64,000 bases of DNA from Burkholderia anthina (lineage in GTDB: Bacteria; Pseudomonadota; Gammaproteobacteria; Burkholderiales; Burkholderiaceae). The translations under genes were made by a program, and so were the position numbers. Positions 9,433-18,068 of the stretch are shown in pieces. The notes beneath the pieces are model-generated. The model saw only the letters and a program-made list of their open reading frames with translations, had not been told where the DNA came from and did no database searches. The stretch's first letter is position 1; each line of letters opens with the position of its first letter. The stretch covers positions 186,001 to 250,000 of the forward strand of contig NZ_CABVLY010000004.1 of NCBI RefSeq assembly GCF_902498995.1, read 5' to 3'.

Positions 9433-11037
9433 ATGGCACGTCTGACCCGTCGCGAGTTTCTCATTGCATCCGGCGCCGCACTCGCGGGCCCGGCCCTGCC
9501 GTCGGTCGCCGCGACGCAGGCCCCCGGCGGCGCGCGGGCGCGCGGCGGTACGCTGAACGTGCTGATCAATCCCGAACCGCCGGTGCTGGTGTCGCTGTTC
9601 CAGACGACCGGGCCGACGCTCGCCGCAAGCTCGAAGGTGCACGACGGCCTGCTCGCGTACGACTTCGACCTGCAGCCGAAACCGCAGCTCGCGACCGCGT
9701 GGCAGGTCAGCCCGGATGGGCTGCAATACCGCTTCACGTTGCGGCGCGGCGTCAAGTGGCATGACGGCCGGCCGTTCACGTCGGCCGACGTCGCGTTTTC
9801 GATCGGCCTGCTCAAGCAGGTGCATCCGCGCGGGCGCAGCACGTTCGCGAACGTGACGAAGGTGCTGGCGCCCGATCCGGCCACCGTCGTCGTCGAGTTG
9901 TCGAAGCCGGCGCCGTTCCTGATCCGCGCGTTGTCGGCCGGCGAGTCGCCGATCGTCGCGAAGCACCTGTACGAGTCGGGCGACCCGCTGTCCAATCCGC
10001 ACAATCACGCGCCGGTGGGCACCGGCCCGTTCCGCTTCCGGTCATGGACGCGCGGCGCGAGCATCGTCTACGAACGCAACCCGGACTACTGGGACGCCGG
10101 CAAGCCGTACATCGACGCGCTCGTGTACCGGGTGATCCCGGATCCCGCCGCACGCTCCGCGGCCTTCGAGACGGGCGCGCTCGACCTCGGCGGCGAGAAT
10201 CCCGTTCCGCTGACCGACCTCGCGCGCCTGACGCAGTTGCCGCACCTCGCCGTCGAGACGCGCGGCTACCGCTTCCTCGCGCCGCAGTCCGAAATCGACT
10301 TCAATCTCGATCACCCGATCCTGAAGGATCGGCGCGTGCGCCAGGCGATCGCGCATGCGATCAACGTGCAGGTCGTGCAGAAGACCGTGGCCTACGGTTA
10401 CGCGGACGTGTCCACCACGCCGATCACGCCTGCCTCGCCGTATCACGACGCGCAACTCGCGCCGGTTCCGTTCGATCCCGCCGCGGCCGGGAAGCTGCTC
10501 GACGCGGCGGGCTACCCGCGCGGCCCGGGCGGCACGCGCTTCGCGCTGACCCACGACTACCTGCCGTACGGCGACCTGTATCGCCGGCAGGCCGACTACG
10601 TCAAATCCGCGCTGGCGCGCATCGGGATCGACGTGACGGTCCGCTCGCAGGATCTGCCGTCGTTCCTGAAGCGCGTGTACACCGATCGCCAGTTCGACTT
10701 CACGAGCATCGGCGTGAACACGCTGTTCGATCCGAGCGTCGGCGTGCAGCGGCTGTACTGGTCGAAGAACATCCGGCCCGGCGTGCCGTTCTCGAACGCG
10801 CCGCACTACAGCAATCCGGACGTCGACCGTCTGCTCGAAGCGGCCTCCGTCGAAATCGACGAACGCCGCCGCGTCGTGCTGTACCGGCAGTTTCAGGAAG
10901 CGGTCAGCCGCGACCTGCCGATCCTGAACCTGATCGCACCGCGCATGGTGACGCTCGCGAATCGCCGCGTGCACGACCACACGGTGACGGCCCAGGGGCT
11001 CGAAGGCAATCTCGCCGACGTGTACCTGAGCGCCTGA
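9433..11037 (+). CDS. ABC transporter solute-binding protein, family 5 (paralogue)
   Basis: The 534-residue paralogue of the divergent gene has the Tat-type leader LTRREFLIASGAALAG and the same SBP_bac_5 signature around residue 95. The whole length aligns with the neighbour, with near-identity over residues about 73-142. It is followed within 18 bp by the permease genes, so this copy is the one built into the transporter operon (9433-14773). The start ATG is fixed by the twin-arginine leader. The transported ligand is unknown; flavin monooxygenases nearby suggest a sulfur compound or peptide-like ester. Confidence 0.93.
   Translation: MARLTRREFLIASGAALAGPALPSVAATQAPGGARARGGTLNVLINPEPPVLVSLFQTTGPTLAASSKVHDGLLAYDFDLQPKPQLATAWQVSPDGLQYRFTLRRGVKWHDGRPFTSADVAFSIGLLKQVHPRGRSTFANVTKVLAPDPATVVVELSKPAPFLIRALSAGESPIVAKHLYESGDPLSNPHNHAPVGTGPFRFRSWTRGASIVYERNPDYWDAGKPYIDALVYRVIPDPAARSAAFETGALDLGGENPVPLTDLARLTQLPHLAVETRGYRFLAPQSEIDFNLDHPILKDRRVRQAIAHAINVQVVQKTVAYGYADVSTTPITPASPYHDAQLAPVPFDPAAAGKLLDAAGYPRGPGGTRFALTHDYLPYGDLYRRQADYVKSALARIGIDVTVRSQDLPSFLKRVYTDRQFDFTSIGVNTLFDPSVGVQRLYWSKNIRPGVPFSNAPHYSNPDVDRLLEAASVEIDERRRVVLYRQFQEAVSRDLPILNLIAPRMVTLANRRVHDHTVTAQGLEGNLADVYLSA
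9648..9860 (+). repeat. Inverted repeat copy 2, inside solute-binding protein gene
   Basis: Partner of 8714-8926. The shared block encodes the segment around LRRGVKWHDGRPFTSADV. Such local near-identity between otherwise diverged paralogues is what gene conversion would leave. Confidence 0.75.
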
Positions 11038-11055
11038 CCAAGAGGAGCGCCCCCG

Positions 11056-12036
11056 ATGAATCGACGCGCACGCTGGCACACGATCGTGCGCCGCACCGCG
11101 TGGCAGGCCGTGCCGACCGTGGTCGGCATTGTGATCGTCAATTTCTTCCTGCTGAAGCTGATGCCGGGCGACGCGGCCGACGTGATCGCCGGCGAGGCCG
11201 GCTCCGCGACGGCCGAGACGATGACCCTGCTGCGCGCGAAGTTCGGGCTGGATCAGCCCGTCTTCCACCAGCTCGCCGCGTACCTCGCGAATCTGTCGCA
11301 TTTCAGCCTCGGCTATTCGCCGCGCTACGACATGCCGGTGATGCAGCTGATCCTGTCGCGCCTGTCGAACACGCTGCTGTTGATGGGCGTCGCGCTGTCG
11401 TTCGCGCTCGTCGTCGGCGTCGCGCTGGGGGCCGTGATGGCGCACTGGGCCGGCAAATGGCCGGACCGCGTGCTGTCCGTGTTCGCGTTGCTGTTCTATT
11501 CGACGCCCGGCTTCTGGATCGGCCTGCTCGCGATCGTGCTGTTCTCGGTGCGCCTCGGCTGGCTGCCGAGCGGCGGCAACGTGACGATCGGCGCGCATGC
11601 GGGCGGCGTGGCGTATCTGGCCGACGTCGCCCGGCACGTGTTGCTGCCGGCGCTGACGCTGTCGACCTTCTTCGTCGCGATCTATGCGCGGCTCACCCGC
11701 GCGGCGATGCTCGAAGTGCAGCGGCAGGATTTCGTGCGCACGGCGCACGCCAAGGGGCTGCATCCGTGGCGCGTCACCGTCGGCCACGTGCTGCGCAATG
11801 CGCTCGTGCCGCTGACCACCGTCGTCGGCATGCATTTCGGCACGCTGCTCGGCGGCGCGGCCGTCACCGAAACCGTCTTCAGCTGGCCGGGGCTCGGCCG
11901 GCTCGCGCTCGATGCGGTGCTCGCGCGCGATTTCAGCGTGCTGCTCGGCGTGCTGCTGCTGTCGTCGATGCTGGTGATCGTCGCGAACGCGCTGGTGGAC
12001 CTGTTGCAGGCATGGCTCGACCCGCGGGTCGAGTAA
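11056..12036 (+). CDS. ABC transporter permease (DppB-like)
   Basis: This 326-residue inner-membrane permease has about six hydrophobic segments. It has the typical DppB/OppB N-terminus (PTVVGIVIVNFFLLKLMPGD), with the long loop after the first helix. The EAA-type cytoplasmic loop is recognisable at RTAHAKGLHPWRVTVGHVLR. RBS AGAGGAG lies upstream of ATG 11056. It is the second gene of the transporter operon and should pair with the DppC-like permease that follows. Confidence 0.95.
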   Translation: MNRRARWHTIVRRTAWQAVPTVVGIVIVNFFLLKLMPGDAADVIAGEAGSATAETMTLLRAKFGLDQPVFHQLAAYLANLSHFSLGYSPRYDMPVMQLILSRLSNTLLLMGVALSFALVVGVALGAVMAHWAGKWPDRVLSVFALLFYSTPGFWIGLLAIVLFSVRLGWLPSGGNVTIGAHAGGVAYLADVARHVLLPALTLSTFFVAIYARLTRAAMLEVQRQDFVRTAHAKGLHPWRVTVGHVLRNALVPLTTVVGMHFGTLLGGAAVTETVFSWPGLGRLALDAVLARDFSVLLGVLLLSSMLVIVANALVDLLQAWLDPRVE

Positions 12037-12073
12037 GGCATTTTCCGTCGTTGTTCTCGCGCAGAGGAGTGCA

Positions 12074-13042
12074 ATGCGTACCGATTCGTCGAATTTCGAT
12101 TCCGCCGCCGCTCACGCCGGGGCGCCCGGTTCGCCGTGGCGGCGCCAGCTCGCCGGCGCGCTGTTCGGCCGCCGTGGGGCAGGCGCGCCCGTGGCCGGCC
12201 CGGCGCGGCCGGGCGCATGGCGGCTGTTGCTGCGCAATCCGTCGGCGTGCGCGGGGCTCGTGCTGCTGGCGGCGTTCGTCGTGCTCGCGATCGCCGCGCC
12301 GACGCTGTTTCCGGGCGATCCGCTCGACATGGTCGCGACGCCGTTCGAATGGCCGGGCGCCGATCCGCAATACTGGCTCGGCACCGACTCGCTGGGCCGC
12401 GACGTCGCGGCCGGCATTGCGCACGGCACGCGCGTGTCGTTGCTGATCGGCGCGGCGTCGGCCGCGATCGGCCTGGCGATCGGGACGCTGGTCGGCGCGA
12501 TCGGCGGCTACTTCGGCGGGATCGTGGACAACGTCCTGGTGCGCGTGACCGAGCTGTTCCAGACCGTGCCGTCGTTTCTGCTCGTGATCGTGATCGTCGC
12601 GATCGGCCGGCCGGACGTCGTCGTGATCGCGCTCGCGATCGGCATCGCGTCGTGGCCGACCGTCGCGCGGATCGTGCGGGCCGAGTTCCGCACCCTGCGG
12701 CGCGCGGACTTCGTGATCGCCGCGCGGACGCAAGGCTTCGGCGACGCGCGCATCATCGTCGGCGAGATCCTGCCGAATGCGCTGCCGCCCGTGATCGTCA
12801 CGGCGTCGGTGATGGTCGCGAGCGCGATCCTGATCGAATCGTCGCTGTCGTTCCTCGGCATGGGCGATCCGAACGTGGTGAGCTGGGGCGCGATGATCGG
12901 CTTCGGCCGCGACTCGCTGCGCACCGCGTGGTATCTGACCGCGATCCCGGGCGCCGCGATCGTCGTCGCCGTGCTCGCGCTCAATCTGCTCGGCGACGGG
13001 CTCAACGATGCGCTGAACCCGCGGCTGCGGCACCGCCACTGA
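12074..13042 (+). CDS. ABC transporter permease (DppC-like)
   Basis: This 322-residue permease has a long cytoplasmic N-terminus (about 50 residues rich in Ala, Gly and Arg), then the OppC-type first helix and the DPLDM periplasmic loop. The EAA loop reads IAARTQGFGDARIIVGEILP. GAGGAG precedes the ATG. It is separated from the DppB-like gene by 37 bp and from the ATPase gene by 9 bp, as expected for one operon. Confidence 0.95.
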   Translation: MRTDSSNFDSAAAHAGAPGSPWRRQLAGALFGRRGAGAPVAGPARPGAWRLLLRNPSACAGLVLLAAFVVLAIAAPTLFPGDPLDMVATPFEWPGADPQYWLGTDSLGRDVAAGIAHGTRVSLLIGAASAAIGLAIGTLVGAIGGYFGGIVDNVLVRVTELFQTVPSFLLVIVIVAIGRPDVVVIALAIGIASWPTVARIVRAEFRTLRRADFVIAARTQGFGDARIIVGEILPNALPPVIVTASVMVASAILIESSLSFLGMGDPNVVSWGAMIGFGRDSLRTAWYLTAIPGAAIVVAVLALNLLGDGLNDALNPRLRHRH

Positions 13043-13051
13043 GGAGCGACG

Positions 13052-14773
13052 ATGGCCACGCTGCTTGAAGTACGCGACCTGTGCGTCGGATTCGGCGCGC
13101 ACGACGCGGTGCGGGGCGTGAGCTTCGACATCGCAGCCGGCGAGACGCTTGCGCTCGTCGGCGAATCCGGCTGCGGCAAATCCGCCACCGCGCTGTCGCT
13201 GATGCGCCTCGTGCCCGAGCCGGGCCGGGTGACGGGCAGCATCCGGTTCGACGGGCAGGATCTGCTCGCGCTGAAGCCCGCCCGGATGCGCGACCTGCGC
13301 GGACGGCAGATCTCGATGATCTTCCAGGAGCCGATGACGTCGCTCAATCCGGTGCTGCCGATCGGCGCGCAGATCGTCGAGACGTTGCGCCAGCACGCGC
13401 CGCTGTCGCGCCGCGCCGCGCACGCGCGGGCCGTCGAACTGCTCGACCTGGTGCGGCTGCCGGAGCCGCAGCGCCGCGTGTTCGACTATCCGCACGAGCT
13501 GTCCGGCGGGCAGCGCCAGCGCGTGATGATCGCGATCGCCGTCGCCTGCCGCCCGCGCCTGCTGATCGCCGACGAGCCAACGACCGCGCTCGACGTGACG
13601 ATCCAGTCGCACATCCTCGCGCTGCTGGATACGCTGCGGCGCGAACTGTCGATGTCGTTGCTGCTGATTACCCACGATCTCGGCGTCGTCGCCGATCACG
13701 CGGACCGCGTCGCGGTGATGCTGGCCGGCCGCAAGGTGGAAGAGGCGCCGGCGGCGGAGTTGTTCGCGCGGCCGCGCCATGCGTACACGCGCGGGCTGCT
13801 CGGCGCGTCGCTGAATCTCGCGGACGATCTGCACTATCGCGGCTGGACGCTGCCGGAAATCCGCCACGGCGCAAGCGATGCGGAGGGCGGTTTCACCGTC
13901 GTGCCGCGCGCGGCGCGCACGACGCCGTACGTGTCGCCGGTGCCTGCGGTTTCGGCCACGCGCACGCCGGCCGCGAACGATCCGCCGCCGTTGCTGGCGG
14001 TACGCAACCTGAGCGTCGACTATGCACAGCGGCAGTCCAGGACGCCGCTGCGCGCGGTGGACGACGTCTCGTTCGACATCGCGCGCGGCGAATCGGTCGG
14101 CCTCGTCGGCGAGTCGGGCTGCGGAAAATCGACGCTGTCGCGAGCGATCCTACGCGTCGCGCCGGTTGCGCAAGGCGAGATCCGGCTGAACGGCACGGAT
14201 CTCGTGCCGCTCGACGAGCGCGCGCTGCGCCCGTTGCGGCGGCAGGTCCAAATGGTGTTCCAGGATCCGTATGCATCGCTCAATCCGCGCCGCACGGTCG
14301 AGCAGATTCTCGATACGACGCTTGCCGTCAACGGCGTGACGGACGCCGCGGCGCGCCGTTCGCGGGTGCGGACGATACTGGAGCGCGTGCGCCTGCCGTC
14401 GACCGCGCTCGGCCGGTTTCCGCACGAATTCTCGGGCGGGCAGCGGCAGCGGATCGCGATTGCGCGGGCGCTGGTGCTCGAACCGTCGCTGCTGATCTGC
14501 GACGAGCCGGTGTCGGCGCTCGACGTGTCGATCCAGGCTCAGATCCTGAACCTGCTGGTCGACCTGAAGGCGCAGCTCGGTCTCGCGTTCCTGTTCATTT
14601 CGCACGACCTGTCGGTCGTCCGCTACATCGCGGATCGCGTGCACGTGATGCAGCGCGGACGAATCGTCGAGAGCGGCGATCATCTCGAGCTCTGGCGCGC
14701 GCCCCGGCATCCGTACACACGGACGCTGCTCGACGCGATACCGGGGAGCAGCCGCGACGCGCGCGTGGCCTGA
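13052..14773 (+). CDS. Fused double ATP-binding subunit of peptide-type ABC transporter (DppD-DppF fusion)
   Basis: The 573-residue protein carries two complete nucleotide-binding domains. The first has Walker [10 protein letters not shown] near residue 37 and signature LSGGQRQR. The second has Walker [10 protein letters not shown] near residue 353 and signature FSGGQRQR. A linker of about 50 residues joins them. Each domain has the C-terminal oligopeptide/dipeptide extension expected for DppD and DppF. The fusion supplies both ATPases for the two permeases, so the operon is self-sufficient. RBS GAGGAG lies upstream of ATG 13052. Confidence 0.95.
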   Translation: MATLLEVRDLCVGFGAHDAVRGVSFDIAAGETLALVGESGCGKSATALSLMRLVPEPGRVTGSIRFDGQDLLALKPARMRDLRGRQISMIFQEPMTSLNPVLPIGAQIVETLRQHAPLSRRAAHARAVELLDLVRLPEPQRRVFDYPHELSGGQRQRVMIAIAVACRPRLLIADEPTTALDVTIQSHILALLDTLRRELSMSLLLITHDLGVVADHADRVAVMLAGRKVEEAPAAELFARPRHAYTRGLLGASLNLADDLHYRGWTLPEIRHGASDAEGGFTVVPRAARTTPYVSPVPAVSATRTPAANDPPPLLAVRNLSVDYAQRQSRTPLRAVDDVSFDIARGESVGLVGESGCGKSTLSRAILRVAPVAQGEIRLNGTDLVPLDERALRPLRRQVQMVFQDPYASLNPRRTVEQILDTTLAVNGVTDAAARRSRVRTILERVRLPSTALGRFPHEFSGGQRQRIAIARALVLEPSLLICDEPVSALDVSIQAQILNLLVDLKAQLGLAFLFISHDLSVVRYIADRVHVMQRGRIVESGDHLELWRAPRHPYTRTLLDAIPGSSRDARVA

Positions 14774-14938
14774 AGCGGGGCCGCGCGCTCGCATATCGAT
14801 CGAAGCATTCGTTGGTTGGCAGGTGCCGGCGCCGCGCATAGAGTCGCGAATCCGGCCGCCGGCCGGCGCGGGCCGTGAACGGACGATGCGCAGCGAGTCC
14901 GGACGCGGCGCCCCGAACCCACCTGGGAGTTGATTGCG

Positions 14939-15283
14939 ATGAGTCGAGACGTATTGTTTCTGCTGGAGCCGGGCTTCAGTGATCCGAAGTATCCGGGCGA
15001 GCGCTTCGTCTGCCCGCACGGGCTGTCGATCGAAGGGTTGCTCGCGAGCGATCCGGCACGCGCCGCGCGCGTCGACGTGAGGCGCGTCGGGTTCGAGCGA
15101 CCGCGCCACGCGGTGATCGACGCACTCGACGACGCCCATCAGGGGCTGCCGGTGCTCGTGCTCGGCAGCGACCAGCCGGCACCGGACGATGCCGGGACGC
15201 TCGGCGACGTCCGCTTCGTCAACGATGCGCGTCGCATCGTCGAGCTACTGGCCGAGCGCCACGGTTTTCCGAAGGTGCATTGA
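14939..15283 (+). CDS. DUF3088-like small protein (thioredoxin-like region)
   Basis: This 114-residue soluble protein begins MSRDVLFLLEPGFSDPKYPG and has a CPHG stretch near residue 25 where, as I recall, many family members have a second cysteine (CPHC or CWHC). The C-terminal half contains GLPVLVLG and ends in a helical segment with ELLAERHGFP. I chose ATG 14939 over an in-frame TTG at 14930 because GGGAG is 9 bases upstream. It lies 165 bp after the transporter ATPase. The function is not known. Loss of one cysteine would argue against redox chemistry in this copy. Confidence 0.75.
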   Translation: MSRDVLFLLEPGFSDPKYPGERFVCPHGLSIEGLLASDPARAARVDVRRVGFERPRHAVIDALDDAHQGLPVLVLGSDQPAPDDAGTLGDVRFVNDARRIVELLAERHGFPKVH

Positions 15284-15357
15284 CGAAACCGGATGCCGTG
15301 GCCGGCCGATGCGGTACGTCGGGCGGCCAGGGTTGACGGTCGTGGCGTGCCGGCCGC

Positions 15358-15945
15358 TCAGGCCGTGACCGCGTGAGCAGGCGCCGAGCGGAACGCGCTG
15401 ACGAGCGTGCGCAGCGCCGCGCGCACCTGTGCGTCGGTGGTCGCCGAATACAGCACGATGTCGCGGGTCGGCAGCGGCGGCAGCCCGAGCCGCGGACCGA
15501 CATCCTCGGTACCCGGCGGCGCGACGCGGCACGCGAGCGGCGCGACTGCCAGCCCCGCCTGCACGGCGGCCGCGATCGTGCCGATCCCGCCACCGACGAA
15601 TACCTCGACCCACGGCACGCCGGCGGCCTGCAGCGCGCTGACCGCCATTGCCCGTATGCGGCACGGCGCGGCCTGCGTCGCGAGCCGCAGCGGCTCGCCG
15701 TCCCGCTGCGTCCAGCCGGGCGCAGCCATCCATCCGAACGGTTCGGCCTGCAGCGTATCGCCGTCGCGCCGGCTGTCGTCGTGGCGCAGCACGAATGCCG
15801 CATCGAGCTCGCCGCGATCGAAATCGGCCTCCACGTCGCGCGAGCTCGAGACCCGCAGTTCCACCAGCAGCCCCGGATCCGCGCGATGCACGTGGCCCAG
15901 CAGCAGCGGCAGGTCGGGGCCGACGATGTGATGGCTGATCCCCAC
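15358..15945 (-). pseudogene. LysR-type regulator lacking its DNA-binding domain (5'-truncated)
   Basis: The frame encodes about 195 residues matching the LysR effector-binding domain: GISHHIVGPDLPLLLGHVHR at its beginning, VSALQAAGVPWVEVFVGGG in the middle and a normal C-terminus. The expected 90-residue N-terminal helix-turn-helix is absent. Two codons upstream of the possible GTG start there is an in-frame TAA, and the preceding DNA is the tail region of the siderophore operon. I infer that the gene was cut when the siderophore locus arrived or was rearranged. A short functional co-regulator cannot be excluded. Confidence 0.7.
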
Positions 15946-16131
15946 CTCATCTTACGGCACGATGGATACGCAGTAGCTGTGGTTCGTCGCGGCCGGCGGT
16001 CTCGATCGGGGCGAGGCCGCCGCTCGCGGCGTCGGCCTCGCGGGCAGCGCTGCCGTGAATACTGCATATGCGGTATTTGCCCGTGCGAATCGGGTGCGGT
16101 ACCGCGCGAGCAACGGCGCCCATCGCACGAG

Positions 16132-16968
16132 TCACGGCAGCGGCGCCCCGGGTGACGCGATCCCGCCTGTTGTGCCGAGCATCCGGAAATCCGCAGCCTG
16201 CTGGACCTCCGGCAAGCCGGCGAGCAGGTTCGCGATCACGGCGCCGGCATGACGTTGCAGATAGAAATGCCCGCCGTCGAACTCGCGCAGCGTACAGTCG
16301 CGCGACGTCAGGTACTGCCAGTCCCGCGCATCCTCGCGCGTCACTTCGCCGTCGTCGCGCCCGATGAAGACGTCGATCGGCAACGGCAGGCGCACGGGAT
16401 CCACCACCGCGCGATAGGTTTCGATCAGGCGATAGTCGTTGCGCACGATCGGCATCACGAGCGCGCGCAGGTCGTTGGAGGTGCGCAGCGACGACGCGGT
16501 GCCGCCGAGCCGGACGATCTCGTCGCACAGCTCGGCGTCGCCCGCCGTATGCCAGTGGCCCGGGCGATGCCGATGCGGCGGCTCGTGCGCCGATACGACG
16601 AGCCGCCGCGGCAGTCGCGTGCCGCGCCCGAGCAGTTCGACGCAAAGCTCGTATGCGATCGCCGCCCCCATGCTGTGACCGAACAGCAGATAGGGGCGGT
16701 CGGCGATGTCGGCAACGGCGTCGGCAAGCTGCCCCGCCATCGCCGGCATCGCATCGATCAGCGCGTCATCGATCCGTTCGTCGCGGCCCGGATACTGCAC
16801 GGCCAGCAGCTCGACCTCATCGGGCAACTGTGCGGCCCAGCCGCGAAAGAAACCGGCGGTGCCGCCCGCATGGGGCAGACAGACGATCCGCGCGCGGGCC
16901 AGCGGCCTCGGCGCGTCGTTGCGGAACCAGGGCGAGCGAATCGGGCGACGGTAGGGCATCAGGTTCAT
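16132..16968 (-). CDS. pchC: Type II thioesterase of siderophore NRPS (PchC/YbtT-like)
   Basis: The 278-residue alpha/beta hydrolase edits NRPS carrier proteins by removing wrong or stalled acyl groups. It has the family start IVCLPHAGGTAGFFRGW, the nucleophile elbow GHSMG with Ser99, and the C-terminal GGHFYL histidine region. ATG 16966-16968 overlaps the TGA of pchG (ATGA), so translation is coupled. It is the last gene of the six-gene siderophore operon. The C-terminus is about 30 residues longer than typical PchC, with no clear motif in the extension. Confidence 0.93.
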   Translation of the reverse strand: MNLMPYRRPIRSPWFRNDAPRPLARARIVCLPHAGGTAGFFRGWAAQLPDEVELLAVQYPGRDERIDDALIDAMPAMAGQLADAVADIADRPYLLFGHSMGAAIAYELCVELLGRGTRLPRRLVVSAHEPPHRHRPGHWHTAGDAELCDEIVRLGGTASSLRTSNDLRALVMPIVRNDYRLIETYRAVVDPVRLPLPIDVFIGRDDGEVTREDARDWQYLTSRDCTLREFDGGHFYLQRHAGAVIANLLAGLPEVQQAADFRMLGTTGGIASPGAPLP

Positions 16969-18068
16969 CGGGGCAAGGTCTCGTTCAGATGAGCGGCGAT
17001 CTCGTCGGCGGACAGCGGTGCGGCTTCGGGCGGACGGATCGAGCGCGGCGCGCCGAGCGACGACGCGAGGTCGCCCCAGAGCTGCGTCGCGGCCAGCGTT
17101 CGCTGTTGCCGCGCGCTGTCCGGCCGGCCGGTGACGATCGTCGCGTGAAAGCGCAGCAGCGCGTCGCGCGCGGCATCGGCCCACACGCGCGCGAACGTGT
17201 CGTGGAAGCTCGGCGCGTCGGCAGGGCCGAGCAGCGACGCCACCGGCACCGCGAGCGCATCGTGGCGTGCCGACAGGTCGAGCACGCCGTCGTCGCGACG
17301 TTGCAGGCGCATTCGCGGCTGCCAGAGCAGCTGGCCGTGGCTGTTGGTCAGCGTCAGCGTGCCGGCATCGGTGCCCAGCGAGATCTGGTGGAACAGATGG
17401 ATGTGGTTGTCGGGATCCGCGGGATCGAATTCGTTCTGCACGCGCAGCGTCAGCGGTATCCCGCCGATGCGGCCCGTCAGGCTCGAGAACGGACCACGTT
17501 CGGCGTCGGCCGCCGGCTGCATCGCGAACGACCACGGTCGCAACTGGCCGAGCGCCTGCCCGAGGATGTCGATCAGCGGATACATCACGTGAACGCTGCA
17601 GGCCGCATCGACGAACAGCGGCCGGCCGCGGCCGAGTACCAACTGGCTCGCGGCAATGAATCGCGCGACGGGCGCGACGTCGGGATAGAAGCCGTTCAGC
17701 CGGTAGTGGCAACCCGTCTCGCGCGCGGCGCGCAGCAGGCCGGCGAATTCGTCGTGATGGACCGGCTGCTCCTGGATCACGTGGATGCCGCGCGCGAGCA
17801 GCGCCCGCGCGATGTCGGTGCCCGCGCCGCCGACCACGCTCGATCGCACCACGACGCAGGCCATGTCGATCCCGTCGGGCAACTGCTCGACACCGGTGTA
17901 GAACGGCACGCCGCGCGATTCGGCGCACGCGCGTGCGAACGGGCCGCCGCGGGCGAGGATGCCGGCCAGTTCGAAATGCGCGGGTGCGGCGGCGAGGCCG
18001 TTCAGATAAGCCTGCCCGAAGGTCGTGCCGCAGACGAGCACGCGCAGGCGGCGCGGGTTCGCCGTCAT
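16965..18068 (-). CDS. pchG: Thiazolinyl imide reductase (PchG/YbtU/Irp3-like)
   Basis: The 367-residue Gfo/Idh/MocA-fold reductase uses NADPH to reduce an NRPS-bound thiazoline to a thiazolidine in pyochelin and yersiniabactin assembly. The N-terminal Rossmann region is LRVLVCGTTFGQAYLNGL, followed by QEQPVHHDEF and YRLNGFYPDV, which are typical of this reductase family. GAGGGGG precedes ATG 18066-18068, which overlaps the TGA of the upstream gene. Which of the thiazolines it reduces here cannot be read from sequence. Confidence 0.93.
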   Translation of the reverse strand: MTANPRRLRVLVCGTTFGQAYLNGLAAAPAHFELAGILARGGPFARACAESRGVPFYTGVEQLPDGIDMACVVVRSSVVGGAGTDIARALLARGIHVIQEQPVHHDEFAGLLRAARETGCHYRLNGFYPDVAPVARFIAASQLVLGRGRPLFVDAACSVHVMYPLIDILGQALGQLRPWSFAMQPAADAERGPFSSLTGRIGGIPLTLRVQNEFDPADPDNHIHLFHQISLGTDAGTLTLTNSHGQLLWQPRMRLQRRDDGVLDLSARHDALAVPVASLLGPADAPSFHDTFARVWADAARDALLRFHATIVTGRPDSARQQRTLAATQLWGDLASSLGAPRSIRPPEAAPLSADEIAAHLNETLPR

